Part shown: positions 53,607 through 63,682 of the stretch, piece by piece | Layout of the letters: the number at the start of each line of letters is the position of its first letter | How positions within the stretch are numbered: the first letter of the stretch is position 1 | Source of the DNA: Mycetocola reblochoni REB411 | GTDB lineage: Bacteria > Actinomycetota > Actinomycetes > Actinomycetales > Microbacteriaceae | Length of the DNA: 64,000 bases | Assembly: GCF_900163835.1 (NCBI RefSeq) | Contig: NZ_FUKR01000066.1 | Coordinates: forward strand, 1-64,000 | Direction of reading: 5' to 3' | Notes under the pieces: generated by a model | What the model was told of the DNA's origin: nothing | Databases searched by the model: none | What the model saw: only the letters and a program-made list of their open reading frames with translations | Made by a program: the position numbers and the translations under genes

Positions 53607-54891
53607 GCCGGGTGCCGCCTTCGTCCTCCCCGTCCTCGCCGGGCGGGCAGCCCGCTTCGCGACCCGCCTCCGCGGCGGAGGGAGCGCGTTCCCCGGCCTC
53701 GTCGCGCAGAAGATGAACCGCGACTTCGTCGGCGACGTGACCGAGAAGCTCCCGTACGGTTCGATCGTCATCCTGGGCTCCAACGGCAAGTCGACGACGA
53801 CGAACATCATCACCGGCATCGTTCGCGCCCACGGCCTGCGGGTGTTCAGCAACCCGTCGGGGGCGAACATGCCCCAGGGGATCGCCTCCGCCGTCCTGGC
53901 CGACGTGTCGCTGACGGGAAAGCTCGACGCCGACATCGCGATCCTCGAGGTCGACGAGGCGTACGGCGTCGAGATCTGCCGCCAGCTGCGTCCGCAGTCC
54001 GCGGTCATCCTCAACCTCCTCGTCGACCAGATCTACCGCTTCGGCGAGCCGGACAAGGTGGCGCAGATGTTCCGCGACATCGCCGGCGAGGTCTCCGAGT
54101 ACATCGCACTCAACCGCGACGACAACTTCCTCGGCCACCTCGGCACCGAGCTCGAGGCGGAAGGCCGGCTGGACGTCGAGTACTTCGGCGTCACCGACGA
54201 GGTGCAGGCCAGCGCCCCGCACGGTCAGGTGTCGGCACGGGACTTCTCTGGCAAGGAGCAGGTCACCGGCCGTGCGGCCAGGGCAGAGGTGGTCGGCGTC
54301 GACCGGAACATCGCGACGATCGCCTTCGGCGGGGTCGAGCACCGGATCGTCATGCCGTCGCGTGGGATCCACTACGCGGTCGACATCGCCGCGGCACTCT
54401 CCGTCGCGGCCAACGCACTCGGCGACCGGTTCTCGATCGAGACGGCGGTCGAGGCCGTGCAGTCGACGAAGACCGTCTACGGCAGGGGGGAGATCCTCAC
54501 CGTCGGCGACGTCGAGATCGAGATCCTCATGCTGAAGAATCTCGCCAGCCTGCAGCTCAACCTTGACTACCTGGATCGCACCCCCGACTCGGTGCTGTTC
54601 GCCTACGACGAGTCCAGCAAGGACCCGTCCTGGCTGTACGCGGCCGACTTCTCGAAGATCGGCCACGTCGACGTGATCTCCGGACCCAAGGGTCCCTTCG
54701 TCGCCCTGCGGCTCGCCTACGAGGGCAAGGACTTCGGGACGATCATCCCCGACGTCACCGAGGCCGTGCAGGCGATGCTCGACCGGCCCCGTCCGGCCAG
54801 TGGACGGCACACCTTCTTCCTCGACTACGACCAGATGCTGATCACCAGGAAGTACCTCGGCTACAAGGACCTGGAGGCCGGTTCCGCATGA
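53599..54891 (+). CDS. murT: MurT-like Mur ligase domain protein
   Basis: The 430-residue protein has a Mur-ligase ATP-binding domain ([10 protein letters not shown], Lys64; [22 protein letters not shown]) and a C-terminal DUF1727 domain ([15 protein letters not shown]). With GatD, MurT normally amidates the D-Glu alpha-carboxyl of lipid II. Here the four-Cys zinc ribbon of typical MurT is absent (the protein has one Cys), and the usual LLKNPAG motif reads LKNLASL. The start is a TTG that overlaps the sigA stop by 8 bp; no better start is seen. It is coupled to gatD by ATGA. Confidence 0.88.
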   Translation: MTKPGAAFVLPVLAGRAARFATRLRGGGSAFPGLVAQKMNRDFVGDVTEKLPYGSIVILGSNGKSTTTNIITGIVRAHGLRVFSNPSGANMPQGIASAVLADVSLTGKLDADIAILEVDEAYGVEICRQLRPQSAVILNLLVDQIYRFGEPDKVAQMFRDIAGEVSEYIALNRDDNFLGHLGTELEAEGRLDVEYFGVTDEVQASAPHGQVSARDFSGKEQVTGRAARAEVVGVDRNIATIAFGGVEHRIVMPSRGIHYAVDIAAALSVAANALGDRFSIETAVEAVQSTKTVYGRGEILTVGDVEIEILMLKNLASLQLNLDYLDRTPDSVLFAYDESSKDPSWLYAADFSKIGHVDVISGPKGPFVALRLAYEGKDFGTIIPDVTEAVQAMLDRPRPASGRHTFFLDYDQMLITRKYLGYKDLEAGSA

Positions 54892-55625
54892 GCATCCACA
54901 TCATCGAGCTCTACCCCGAGACGCTCTCGCTGAACGGCGATGTCGGCAACCGGACCGCGCTCGCCCACCGGGCGCGGCTGGCGGGACTCGACGTGATCGA
55001 GTCGAGCTACCGCGTCGCGGACGACGTTCCCGGCGACGACGTCGACATCATCCTGATCGGCTCCGGCACCTCCTCCGCCGTGCACCAGATCGCGCCCGAC
55101 CTCGACCGGATCGCATCCTGGCTGCGGGAGCGCGTCGCGGACGGCGCCGTGCTGGTGGCCGCCGGAGCCGGCTTCTCCCTGATGACGCGGTCGGTCCGCT
55201 ACGCGACCGATGACACCATCACGGGAGTCGGCGTGTTCGCCGCCGACACAGACGCCTCGGCTCCGCGGATCATCACGGAGGGCTTCGCCGTCGAGACGGC
55301 GCTCGGCCTCGTCGTCGGGACCGAGAACCACACCACGGTGGTCACGCGAGACGCCGGACAGGACCCCTTCGGCTCGGTCAGGTACGGCACGGGCAACGGT
55401 GACGGCACCGAGGGGGCGGTCGTCGCCAACGCGATCGGCACCCACTGCCACGGCCCCCTGCTGCCGATGAACCCCGCCGTCACGGACGACCTGCTCCGCC
55501 GGGTCGCCGAGCGGGCCGGTCTGATCTACGAGACGACGGCCGCGCACAGGGACCTCGACGAGGTGACCCGGCAGACGCGCGCGATCCTGCTGAGCAAGTC
55601 CGGGATCACCGACACCTGGTCCTGA
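54888..55625 (+). CDS. gatD: GatD-like glutamine amidotransferase without catalytic Cys
   Basis: The 245-residue protein aligns with GatD over its length: YPETLSLNGDVGNRTALAHR, ILIGSGTSSA, VVGTENHTT and GTHCHGPLLPMNP with His188. Where GatD has the nucleophile in ICGGYQ, this protein reads VAAGAGFS, with Ala92 in place of Cys. The only Cys, in THCHGP, is beside the His and not at the nucleophile elbow. It is therefore unlikely to release ammonia from glutamine in the usual way. It is coupled to murT. Confidence 0.88.
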   Translation: MSIHIIELYPETLSLNGDVGNRTALAHRARLAGLDVIESSYRVADDVPGDDVDIILIGSGTSSAVHQIAPDLDRIASWLRERVADGAVLVAAGAGFSLMTRSVRYATDDTITGVGVFAADTDASAPRIITEGFAVETALGLVVGTENHTTVVTRDAGQDPFGSVRYGTGNGDGTEGAVVANAIGTHCHGPLLPMNPAVTDDLLRRVAERAGLIYETTAAHRDLDEVTRQTRAILLSKSGITDTWS

Positions 55626-55656
55626 CGCGGTCACCCGACGGACACGTCGGCACGAC

Positions 55657-55690
55657 GAGGGGCAGGGACGAAAACGTCCCTGCCCCTCGA
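55657..55690. terminator. Bidirectional terminator between gatD and DUF7455 gene
   Basis: A perfect 15-bp stem with an AAAA loop (55657-55671 with 55676-55690) lies between convergent genes. Confidence 0.9.
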
Positions 55691-55713
55691 CTCGCTTCCG
55701 GCGTCGGTCGCGG

Positions 55714-55941
55714 CTAAGCGCTCACGCCCGAGTGCAGCTTCTCGCTCTCGTCGTGCCACGAGGTGGCGACCGTCGCGAGCTTCTCCTCGTACTTCTTGCC
55801 GTGGTGGGCGCAGAACAGCAGCTCACCCGTGGGCAGCTCCACGCGGATGTAGGCCTGTGCGCCGCAGCTGTCGCACCGGTCGGCGGCGGTCAGCTGGTAC
55901 GAAGCGGTCTGCGTGCCGGATTCACTCACGAGCTGTGACAT
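55714..55941 (-). CDS. Small zinc-binding DUF7455 protein
   Basis: The 75-residue protein has CDSCGAQA and LLFCAHHGKKY, which would hold one metal ion with Cys/His ligands. It resembles DUF7455 proteins found next to sigA in actinobacteria. The function is unknown. Confidence 0.85.
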   Translation of the reverse strand: MSQLVSESGTQTASYQLTAADRCDSCGAQAYIRVELPTGELLFCAHHGKKYEEKLATVATSWHDESEKLHSGVSA

Positions 55942-56108
55942 GTGACGGCCCTCCTAACTGTGGTCCCGAATCGTCCCGGGTACACCCATGTAAGCACGCC
56001 GGGCCGTGAAATCCTTCCCCGGGTCGGCGCGTTTCGCTCAGCGCGAAGGCACCCCGGGCGGTCGCCGCGGTCCGGGGGTGTCGAGCCGGTCGACGGCCGG
56101 GGCCCGAA

Positions 56109-56114
56109 TAGACT
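56109..56114 (+). promoter_or_regulatory. -10 element of parE, leaderless type
   Basis: TAGACT is followed by eight bases and the GTG at 56123. Confidence 0.4.
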
Positions 56115-56122
56115 GGTCGATC

Positions 56123-58198
56123 GTGAGCTCTGACTATTCCGCCCAGCACCTCTCCGTCCTCGAGGGGCTCGACGCCGTCCGCAAACGGCCGGGCATGTAC
56201 ATCGGGACCACGGACTCCCGCGGGCTCATGCACTGCCTCTGGGAGATCATCGACAACTCCGTCGACGAGGCCCTCGCGGGTCACGGCGACCGCATCGACG
56301 TGACCCTGCACGCGGACGGGAGCGTCGAGGTCGGCGACCACGGCCGCGGCATCCCCGTCGACATCGAGCCGAAGACGGGACTCAGCGGCGTCGAGGTCGT
56401 CTTCACCAAGCTCCACGCGGGAGGGAAGTTCGGCGGCGGGTCCTACGCCGCGTCTGGCGGCCTCCACGGCGTGGGCGCCTCCGTCGTGAACGCGCTCTCC
56501 TCCCGACTCGACGTCGAGGTCGACCGGCAGGGCGTGACCTGGGCGATGTCGTTCCATCGCGGCACCCCCGGCGTCTTCGACGACAGCGCGGGCATCGGAC
56601 CCGACGCGCCCTTCACCCCGGACCCGCAGGGGGCCCTCCGTCGCGTCGGCAAGGTGAAACGCGGCGTCACCGGGACGCGCACCCGCTACTGGGCGGACAC
56701 GCAGATCTTCGCCGCCAGCGCGAGCTTCAGCGCCGACGACCTCGTCACGCGTGCACGGCAAACGGCTTTCCTCGTGCCCGGACTCGCCATCACGATCGCG
56801 GACGCCCGGGGCGAGGAGCCCGTCACGACGTCGTTCAGCTATGAGGGCGGCATCTCCGAGTTCGTGGACTTCCTCGCGGCCGACAGCGCCGTCACCGACA
56901 CCTGGCGGCTGCAGGGCAGCGGCGAGTACACCGAGACCGTCCCCGTCCTCAACGACGCGGGCGCGATGGTCCCCACCGAGCTGACGCGTCGCTGCGAGGT
57001 CGACGTGGCACTGCGCTGGGGGACGGGCTATGAGACCGTCACCCGCTCCTTCGTCAACATCATCGCCACGCCGAAGGGCGGCACGCACCAGGCCGGCTTC
57101 GAGCAGGCGCTGCTGCGCACGCTCCGCCAGCAGGTCGAGCAGAATGCGCGCAAGCTCAAGGCGGGAACCGACAAGCTCGACAAGGACGATGTGCTCGCCG
57201 GCCTGACCGCCGTGCTGACCGTCCGCATCCCCGAGCCGCAGTTCGAGGGGCAGACGAAGGAGGTCCTCGGCACGGGGCCGGTGAGGGCGATCGTCGCGAA
57301 CGTCGTCTCGACGGCCCTCAAGGAGCGCTTCGCCTCGACCAAGCGCGACGACAAGGCACAGACAGCGCAGTTGCTGGAGAAGGTCGTGTCCGAGATGAAG
57401 TCGCGCATCTCGGCGAGGACCCACAAGGAGACGCAGCGCCGCAAGAACGCGCTGGAGAGCTCCAGCCTTCCGGCGAAGCTCGTCGACTGCCGCTCGACGG
57501 ACGTCGCCCAGAGCGAGCTGTTCATCGTCGAGGGCGACTCCGCCCTGGGCACCGCGAAGCTGGCCAGGGACTCCACCTACCAGGCCCTGCTGCCGATCAG
57601 AGGCAAGATCCTCAACGTGCAGAAGTCCTCCGTGTCGGACATGCTCTCCAACGCCGAGTGCGCGGCGATCATCCAGGTCGTCGGGGCGGGCTCGGGGCGG
57701 TCGTTCGAGCTCGAGGCCGCGCGCTACGGCAAGGTCATCCTGATGAGCGACGCCGACGTCGACGGTGCGCACATCCGGACGCTGCTGCTGACGCTCTTCT
57801 TCCGGTACATGCGTCCGATGATCGAGGACGGGCGGGTCTACGCCGCCGTCCCGCCCCTGCACCGGGTCGTCGTGATCAACCCCGGGTCCAAGCCGAACGA
57901 GACCCTCTACACCTACTCCGAGACGGAGCTGCAGAACGTCCTCACCGCGCTGACGAAGTCGAAGCGCCGCTACCAGGAGCCGATCCAGCGGTACAAGGGC
58001 CTCGGCGAGATGGACGCCGACCAGCTTGCGGAGACGACGATGGACCGGGCTCACCGGACGCTGCGTCGCGTCCGGATCGAGGACGCGGAGGCCGCGGGAC
58101 GCGTCTTCGAACTGCTCATGGGCAACGACGTGGCGCCCCGCAAGGAGTTCATCGTCGACGGCTCGGATCGCTTCAACCGCGCGCGAATCGACGTCTGA
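56123..58198 (+). CDS. parE: Type IIA topoisomerase subunit B, ParE-type
   Basis: The 691-residue protein has the GHKL ATPase (EIIDNSVDEALAG, GRGIPVDIEPKTG, GLHGVGASVVNALS), a transducer domain, and the TOPRIM domain (LFIVEGDSALGTAK, MSDADVDGAHIRTLL). It pairs with the convergent ParC. The gene next to sigA, away from recF/gyrB, is the usual place of the second (topo IV-type) B subunit in actinobacteria. I cannot exclude a gyrB by sequence alone. Confidence 0.92.
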   Translation: MSSDYSAQHLSVLEGLDAVRKRPGMYIGTTDSRGLMHCLWEIIDNSVDEALAGHGDRIDVTLHADGSVEVGDHGRGIPVDIEPKTGLSGVEVVFTKLHAGGKFGGGSYAASGGLHGVGASVVNALSSRLDVEVDRQGVTWAMSFHRGTPGVFDDSAGIGPDAPFTPDPQGALRRVGKVKRGVTGTRTRYWADTQIFAASASFSADDLVTRARQTAFLVPGLAITIADARGEEPVTTSFSYEGGISEFVDFLAADSAVTDTWRLQGSGEYTETVPVLNDAGAMVPTELTRRCEVDVALRWGTGYETVTRSFVNIIATPKGGTHQAGFEQALLRTLRQQVEQNARKLKAGTDKLDKDDVLAGLTAVLTVRIPEPQFEGQTKEVLGTGPVRAIVANVVSTALKERFASTKRDDKAQTAQLLEKVVSEMKSRISARTHKETQRRKNALESSSLPAKLVDCRSTDVAQSELFIVEGDSALGTAKLARDSTYQALLPIRGKILNVQKSSVSDMLSNAECAAIIQVVGAGSGRSFELEAARYGKVILMSDADVDGAHIRTLLLTLFFRYMRPMIEDGRVYAAVPPLHRVVVINPGSKPNETLYTYSETELQNVLTALTKSKRRYQEPIQRYKGLGEMDADQLAETTMDRAHRTLRRVRIEDAEAAGRVFELLMGNDVAPRKEFIVDGSDRFNRARIDV

Positions 58199-58209
58199 GC
58201 CGGGCACGG

Positions 58210-58250
58210 GCCCGCCGTCGCCCCTCGCCGTCTCATGACGGTCGGCGGGC
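58210..58250. terminator. Probable terminator between parE and parC
   Basis: GCCCGCCG (58210-58217) can pair with CGGCGGGC (58243-58250), with an inner CCGTC-TCAT-GACGG hairpin, between the convergent genes. Confidence 0.5.
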
Positions 58251-58280
58251 GCCAGCGCGGCGGTCAGCCGCCCGGCCGGA

Positions 58281-60746
58281 TCAGCGGATCGGCGCCCCCA
58301 GCACGGAGACCTGTGCGGCGAGGAGCGTGCCGGAGCCGTCCCGTCGCGCGCCCGGATCGGGCAGTGCCCTGACCGATCCGTCGCCACCGAGCGCGTGCGC
58401 GGGCGCCGGACCCGCCCAGGCGAGCACGAGCCCGTCCTCTCCCTTGAGCAACCGCTGCGAGCGCACCCCCGCGGTGGCCCGTCCCTTGGCGGGGAACTCC
58501 TCGAAGGAAGTGATCTTGGCGCTGCCGGGATCGGTCCCCGGTAGCATCTGCGAACTGGCCGCCACCGTCACGACGACCGCGTCCGCGGCCTCCGCGGCAC
58601 GCACGACTCCGAAGAACAGCACCGAGGCGCCGGCTGCCAGCTTGATGCCCGCCATGCCGCCCGCCGTCCGGCCCTGAGGGCGCACCGACGCCGCCGAGAA
58701 TCGAAGGGTCTGCGCGTCGCTCGTGATGAAGACCAGCTCGTCCTCGTCCGCGGCCGGCGCAGCCCCGACCACACGGTCTCCCTGCTTGAGGCTGACCGCC
58801 TCGAAGTCGGGCTTGGTGGGCCAGTCTCCCGGCGCGAGCCGCTTGACCACTCCCTGCTCCGTCCCGAGTGCGACGGGGGTGTCGCCCGCCGCGCTCAGCA
58901 AGGCGACCACGCGTTCCCCCTGGGTAAAGCCGCCGATGTAGTCGGCGAGGACCGCACCGGCTCCGAGCTGGATCGAGCTCGGCGGCACGGATGGCAGGTC
59001 GACGGGGGTGAAGCGGACGATGCGCCCGGCACTCGTGAGCGCGCCGAGCTCGCTGCGGGAGGTCGTGTCGACCGCCGCGCGCACGGCGTCGTGGGCTGCG
59101 CGCCGCCGCGGGACGACGAGACCCTGTTCGCCCTCGGCGGGAATGTCGACCCTCACCGCACGTCCCGTCGCCGACAGGTAGACCCGGCAGGGCACGTCGG
59201 CGACCTCGAGCACGGGACCCTTCCGCCGCGACGACGACGCGATACTCGCCGGTGCGTCGGTGAGCAGGGTCCGCCTCGGCGTGCCGAAACGCTCCGCGAC
59301 GTCGTCGAGCTCGTCCGCCACGAGCCCCCTGATCAGGCCGGCGTCGGCCAGTAGCGCGCGCAGCCTGCTGATCTCCGCCTGCAGCTCGTCGCGCTCGGCC
59401 TCGAGCTCCATGCGGCTGAACTTGGTGAGGCGACGCAGGCGCAGCTCGAGGATGTACTCGGCCTGCCGCTCGGACAGGTCGAAGACCTCCATCAGCCGTC
59501 GGCGTGCGCTCTCGGAGTCGTCGCTGCTCCGGATCACCTGGATGACCTCGTCGATGTCGACGATGGCGATGAGCAGTCCCTCGACCAGGTGCAGGCGTTC
59601 GAGGCGCCGGTCGAGACGGAACTGCGACCTCCGTCGTACGACGGACAACCGGTGCGCGACGTAGACCTCGAGCATCTCCCTCAGGCCGAGCGTGCGCGGG
59701 CCGCCCTCGACCAGCGCGACGTTGTTCATGCTGAACGAGTCCTCGAGCGGCGTGTAGCGGTAGAGCTGCTCGAGCACGGCCTCGGGGCTGAAGCCTGTCT
59801 TGATTCCGATCTGCAGGCGCAGGCCGTTGGTACGGTCGGTCAGGTCGTTGACGTCGGAGATCCCGCTGAGCTTCTTCGCCTGGACGCCGTCCTTGATCTT
59901 CTCGATCACCTTCTCCGGGCCGACCAGGTAGGGCAGTTCCGTGACGACGAGGCCGGTCTTGCGCGCCGTGAGCGGCTCGATGCTGACCTTGGCCCTGGTC
60001 TTGAAGGCTCCGCGTCCGGTCCGGTAGGCGTCCTTGATGCCCTCCCGTCCGACGATGGTGCCGCCGGAGGGCAGGTCGGGGCCGGGGACGAAGGCCATCA
60101 GGTCATCGAGGCTGGCGTCGGGGTTGAGCAGGAGGTGCTTGGCGGCACCGACCACCTCGACGAGGTTGTGCGGAGCCATGTTGGTGGCCATGCCGACGGC
60201 GATCCCGCTCGCGCCGTTCACCAGCAGGTTGGGGAACGCGGCCGGGAGGACCTCCGGCTGCTGGAACTGGTTGTCGTAGTTGGGGACGAAGTCGACGACG
60301 TCCTCGTCCAGGTCCGCCGTCAGGGCGAGGGCGGCCGCGTCGAGCCTGGCCTCGGTGTACCGCGAGGCGGCGGGGCCGTCGTCGAGGGAACCGAAGTTGC
60401 CGTGGCCGTCGACGAGGGGGACCCGAAGCGTGAAGGGCTGCGCCAACCGCACGAGGGCGTCGTAGATGGCGCTGTCGCCGTGCGGGTGCAGCTTGCCCAT
60501 CACCTCGCCGACGACCCGCGCGGACTTCACGTGGCCGCGGTCGGGTCGCAGCCCCATCTCCGTCATCTGGAACAGGATGCGCCGCTGGACCGGTTTGAGG
60601 CCGTCGCGCGCGTCGGGCAGGGCGCGCGAGTAGATGACGGAGTAGGCGTACTCGAGGAACGAGCCCTCCATCTCCGAGGCGACGTCGATGTCCTCGATGC
60701 GCTCGCCCGTGGGCGGCGTGGACGGGGGCGTGGGTGTGCTGCTCAT
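58281..60746 (-). CDS. parC: Type IIA topoisomerase subunit A, ParC-type
   Basis: The 821-residue protein has the winged-helix domain with [10 protein letters not shown] (quinolone-determining Ser92 and Asp96, both the sensitive type), the active-site Tyr130 in ASRYTEARL, a coiled region, and a C-terminal beta-propeller from about 500 ([12 protein letters not shown], repeated blades). It cuts and rejoins DNA with ParE. Confidence 0.93.
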   Translation of the reverse strand: MSSTPTPPSTPPTGERIEDIDVASEMEGSFLEYAYSVIYSRALPDARDGLKPVQRRILFQMTEMGLRPDRGHVKSARVVGEVMGKLHPHGDSAIYDALVRLAQPFTLRVPLVDGHGNFGSLDDGPAASRYTEARLDAAALALTADLDEDVVDFVPNYDNQFQQPEVLPAAFPNLLVNGASGIAVGMATNMAPHNLVEVVGAAKHLLLNPDASLDDLMAFVPGPDLPSGGTIVGREGIKDAYRTGRGAFKTRAKVSIEPLTARKTGLVVTELPYLVGPEKVIEKIKDGVQAKKLSGISDVNDLTDRTNGLRLQIGIKTGFSPEAVLEQLYRYTPLEDSFSMNNVALVEGGPRTLGLREMLEVYVAHRLSVVRRRSQFRLDRRLERLHLVEGLLIAIVDIDEVIQVIRSSDDSESARRRLMEVFDLSERQAEYILELRLRRLTKFSRMELEAERDELQAEISRLRALLADAGLIRGLVADELDDVAERFGTPRRTLLTDAPASIASSSRRKGPVLEVADVPCRVYLSATGRAVRVDIPAEGEQGLVVPRRRAAHDAVRAAVDTTSRSELGALTSAGRIVRFTPVDLPSVPPSSIQLGAGAVLADYIGGFTQGERVVALLSAAGDTPVALGTEQGVVKRLAPGDWPTKPDFEAVSLKQGDRVVGAAPAADEDELVFITSDAQTLRFSAASVRPQGRTAGGMAGIKLAAGASVLFFGVVRAAEAADAVVVTVAASSQMLPGTDPGSAKITSFEEFPAKGRATAGVRSQRLLKGEDGLVLAWAGPAPAHALGGDGSVRALPDPGARRDGSGTLLAAQVSVLGAPIR

Positions 60747-60815
60747 GAATCGTTCCTGCTGTGCGATGAGCGCCCGAGGGGCGACGGCGGCGCGCCCTGT
60801 GGGAGACTGGCGCAG

Positions 60816-61964
60816 ATGTCCTCCATGCTACCGACGGCGCGTCCTGCTGCCCGGAACCTTGCCGATGTTCTGCCCGATTGCCTCGAACTGCTGACGACCG
60901 CGCACGGTCCGGCCGGCGTCGACCACATCATCGTCGTCCTCGTCGACGGGCTGGGGGCACAGAACCTCTCGTCCCGTCGGGGGCACGCCCGGACGCTGAC
61001 GGCGCTGCGGTCCACCACGATCGCCTCCGTGTTCCCGTCGACCACCGCGGCGGCGCTCACCAGTCTGGCCACGGGGACCCTGCCGGGCCGGCACGGCATC
61101 GTGGGCTACGCCGCCAGGGACCTGGCCTCCGGCAGGGTCGTCAACCAGATCTCCGGCTGGGACGAGCTCGTGGACTCCGACGGCTGGCAGCGCGAGACCA
61201 CTGTGTTCCAGCGGGCCGTCGCCGCGGACGTCGCCCCGGTGGCAATCGGACCCGCGTCGTTCGCACGGAGCGGCTTCACCCGTCACGTGCTCAGCGGGGC
61301 GGAGTATCGGGCGGCGGACAGCCTCTCCGACCGTGTGGACGCCGCCGTCGCCGCGACGCGACGCGCACCCCGGACGCTCAGCTACCTGTACGTCCCCGAG
61401 CTGGACAAGGCCGGCCACCGTTTCGGATCGGAGTCGCCCGAGTGGACGGCAGCGCTCGAGCAGCTCGACCAGGCCTTCCGGCGGCTGCTCGGCTCGCTTC
61501 CCAAGCGCACCGGCGTGCTGGTCACGGCCGACCACGGCATGGTCGACGTGCCGGCGCATCGTCAGCTGCTCTTCGGCGACGATCCGGCGCTGATGACACC
61601 GGTCGTCGCCGTGGGCGGTGAGCCGCGCATGCTGCACCTCTACGGCGACGGGGACATGACCGGTGACGACCGCGAGGCGCTGGCCGCGGTCTGGCGTGAC
61701 GCCGAGGGGGAACGGTCGTGGGTGCTGAGCCGCGAGGACGCGATCATGATGGGACTCTTCGGGGACGTCGACGAGGAGGTCGTGCCGCGCATCGGCGACG
61801 TCCTGGTCGCGGCCAGGGCCCGCGTGGCCTACTACGACGGACGGCTGGGCGCGGGGGATCCCGCGCGCCGGATGGTCGGGCAGCATGGATCGATGACGGA
61901 CGAGGAGACGCGCATCCCCCTGCTCGCCGCCGGGGCGTTCGCCGACGGGGGAGTGTTCGACTAG
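60816..61964 (+). CDS. Alkaline phosphatase superfamily phosphodiesterase
   Basis: The 382-residue protein has [14 protein letters not shown] with the metal-binding Asp, [15 protein letters not shown] with the Thr nucleophile and [10 protein letters not shown] with Asp and His, the layout of nucleotide pyrophosphatase/phosphodiesterases (type I). It has no signal peptide. Substrate unknown. ATG at 60816 is preceded by GAGACT and seven bases, close to the leaderless pattern; ATG at 60825 is possible. Confidence 0.9.
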   Translation: MSSMLPTARPAARNLADVLPDCLELLTTAHGPAGVDHIIVVLVDGLGAQNLSSRRGHARTLTALRSTTIASVFPSTTAAALTSLATGTLPGRHGIVGYAARDLASGRVVNQISGWDELVDSDGWQRETTVFQRAVAADVAPVAIGPASFARSGFTRHVLSGAEYRAADSLSDRVDAAVAATRRAPRTLSYLYVPELDKAGHRFGSESPEWTAALEQLDQAFRRLLGSLPKRTGVLVTADHGMVDVPAHRQLLFGDDPALMTPVVAVGGEPRMLHLYGDGDMTGDDREALAAVWRDAEGERSWVLSREDAIMMGLFGDVDEEVVPRIGDVLVAARARVAYYDGRLGAGDPARRMVGQHGSMTDEETRIPLLAAGAFADGGVFD

Positions 61965-62006
61965 TCCTCGATTCGCCGCGGAGGCCGCGCCGCCGAGGGC
62001 CGTCGG

Positions 62007-62975
62007 TTAGTCCTCGTCGGGCTTCGCGCCGAAGACGATCTCGTCCCAGGACGGCAGCGCCGCACGCCCCTTCTTCGGGGTGCGGGGCCGTGACGAGGAC
62101 GGGGTGTCCGCCGCCGGCGCGGACGGAAGCGGAGCGGGGGGCTCGGTCGGCCCCTCGGCGGGAGCCGTGTCCTGCTCGGGCTGGGGGGCGGCCTCGCGCT
62201 CGCCCCGTCGGCGTCGCAACGCCTCGAGCAGATCGGCCGTCTGGTCATGCGGCGACTCGTGGCCGTCGTCCCCGCGGTTCATCGCCGCACGCGCCGCCTT
62301 GGGCAGCCGGGGCTGCACCGGGGGAGCGGGCGGCTCCTCCTCCACGAAGGCCTCGGGAGCGAAGGACTCGGTCTCGGCTGCCTCCGTACTGACGGCCCGA
62401 AGTCGCGGGATCATGGTCGACGGCCCACCGCCGGGACGCGACAGCAGCGCCGCCTGATCGTTGATGGGGGTGAGCGCGTGTCGCTTCGCGTCGAAGGCCC
62501 AGCGCGCGTCATGGTCGACGCCCCCGGCCGTGAAGGTGAGCTTGATCCGCCACCCCTCCTCGGGATCCTTCCAGGAGGCCCAGTGCTCATCGACGGCGTC
62601 GAGGCTGTCGATCCGGTGCCGGACCGCGGAGCCGAACGTCGCGTCGGCGTCCTCCGGCAGTTCCTCGGCGAGGACGGGAACGCTGAGCGCCGACGATACG
62701 GTGTGCTCGAGTTCGGCGAGCACGGGGCCTTCGAAGCGCTCGATCGTCTCGAGCGACGCACCGGTGAGCTCGGCGACGTCGCCGGCGCTCAGCCCGGCCC
62801 TGAGCTGGGACTGGATCTCCTTCGGGCTGACGCGCGGCCCGTGGTCGGTCCGGCTGCGAACGCGTCGCACGTGGGAGTGCAGAACCTCGTCGATCGGGAG
62901 ACGGAAACGCTCTCCGGTCCGGGACTCCAGGACGAGGAAGCCGTCCTCCACCCCCGTGACAGTCACATCGTTCAT
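62007..62975 (-). CDS. sepH: Cell-division protein SepH (DUF3071)
   Basis: The 322-residue protein has the DUF3071 N-terminal domain with a helix-turn-helix-like part (SPKEIQSQLRAGLSAGDVAELTG) and a Pro/Glu-rich C-terminal tail that ends GRAALPSWDEIVFG. In streptomycetes SepH helps FtsZ assemble at division sites. The ATG at 62975 has GGAGGG upstream. It is divergent from the DUF4193 gene, as in many actinobacteria. Confidence 0.94.
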   Translation of the reverse strand: MNDVTVTGVEDGFLVLESRTGERFRLPIDEVLHSHVRRVRSRTDHGPRVSPKEIQSQLRAGLSAGDVAELTGASLETIERFEGPVLAELEHTVSSALSVPVLAEELPEDADATFGSAVRHRIDSLDAVDEHWASWKDPEEGWRIKLTFTAGGVDHDARWAFDAKRHALTPINDQAALLSRPGGGPSTMIPRLRAVSTEAAETESFAPEAFVEEEPPAPPVQPRLPKAARAAMNRGDDGHESPHDQTADLLEALRRRRGEREAAPQPEQDTAPAEGPTEPPAPLPSAPAADTPSSSRPRTPKKGRAALPSWDEIVFGAKPDED

Positions 62976-63201
62976 CACTTCGCCCTCCGGGTCGATATCC
63001 GTGTCTCCGATCGTGCCACGAGGGCGCCGAATCGCAGGGACATCCGGGGCGCGCCGCCTGTGTCGTCGACCGGAATACCGGGGCATCGACGGCCGTTGTC
63101 ACCCCCGTCGGTCACCTCGGCACGGCGAGTTTGCTATTCGGCAACCCGTAGTGCAAACTGTGCCCGCCGAATGTGTCACCCCCGATGAGAAGTGGATAAG
63201 A

Positions 63202-63495
63202 ATGGCAACGGATTACGACGCCCCGCGAAAGACCGAGGACGATTCCGAATCGATCGAGGCCCTCAAGGAGCGCGTTCCCGACAAGCTGTCGGGGAATGTC
63301 GATGTCGAGGATGCGGACAACCCCTCGGGGTTCGAGCTTCCCGGTGCCGACCTTTCCGACGTCGAGCTCGATGTCGTCGTCCTCCCGCCGCAGGCTGACG
63401 AGTTCACCTGCGTGAGCTGCTTCCTCGTGAAGCACCGCTCCCAGATCGATCACCAGAGCAAGCTCGGGCCGATCTGCGTGGAGTGCGCCGCATAG
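63202..63495 (+). CDS. DUF4193 protein
   Basis: The 97-residue acidic protein has a variable N-terminus and, near the end, FTCVSCFLVKHRSQ and GPICVECAA, two Cys-x2-Cys pairs likely to bind zinc. DUF4193 is actinobacteria-specific and lies next to sepH/dut genes. No function is assigned. Confidence 0.94.
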   Translation: MATDYDAPRKTEDDSESIEALKERVPDKLSGNVDVEDADNPSGFELPGADLSDVELDVVVLPPQADEFTCVSCFLVKHRSQIDHQSKLGPICVECAA

Positions 63496-63524
63496 CGACC
63501 GCGCGCCGCTGAGGCAACCCGATA

Positions 63525-63562
63525 CCGCGGGCGGGACGATCCTATGATCGTCCCGCCCGCGG
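63525..63562. terminator. Bidirectional terminator between DUF4193 and DUF3093 genes
   Basis: A 16-bp perfect stem with a 6-nt loop (63525-63540 with 63547-63562) lies between the convergent genes. Confidence 0.85.
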
Positions 63563-63682
63563 TGTGTTCGCCGGGGCGGACGACGCCCCTGGTGCCCCCG
63601 ACTCCGGCACGCGTGGTCCCCGCCCCGCGCTGGCCGTCGGCCGACGATCAGGACGAGGGCGGCCGCGCCCCGCCGTCACGTC

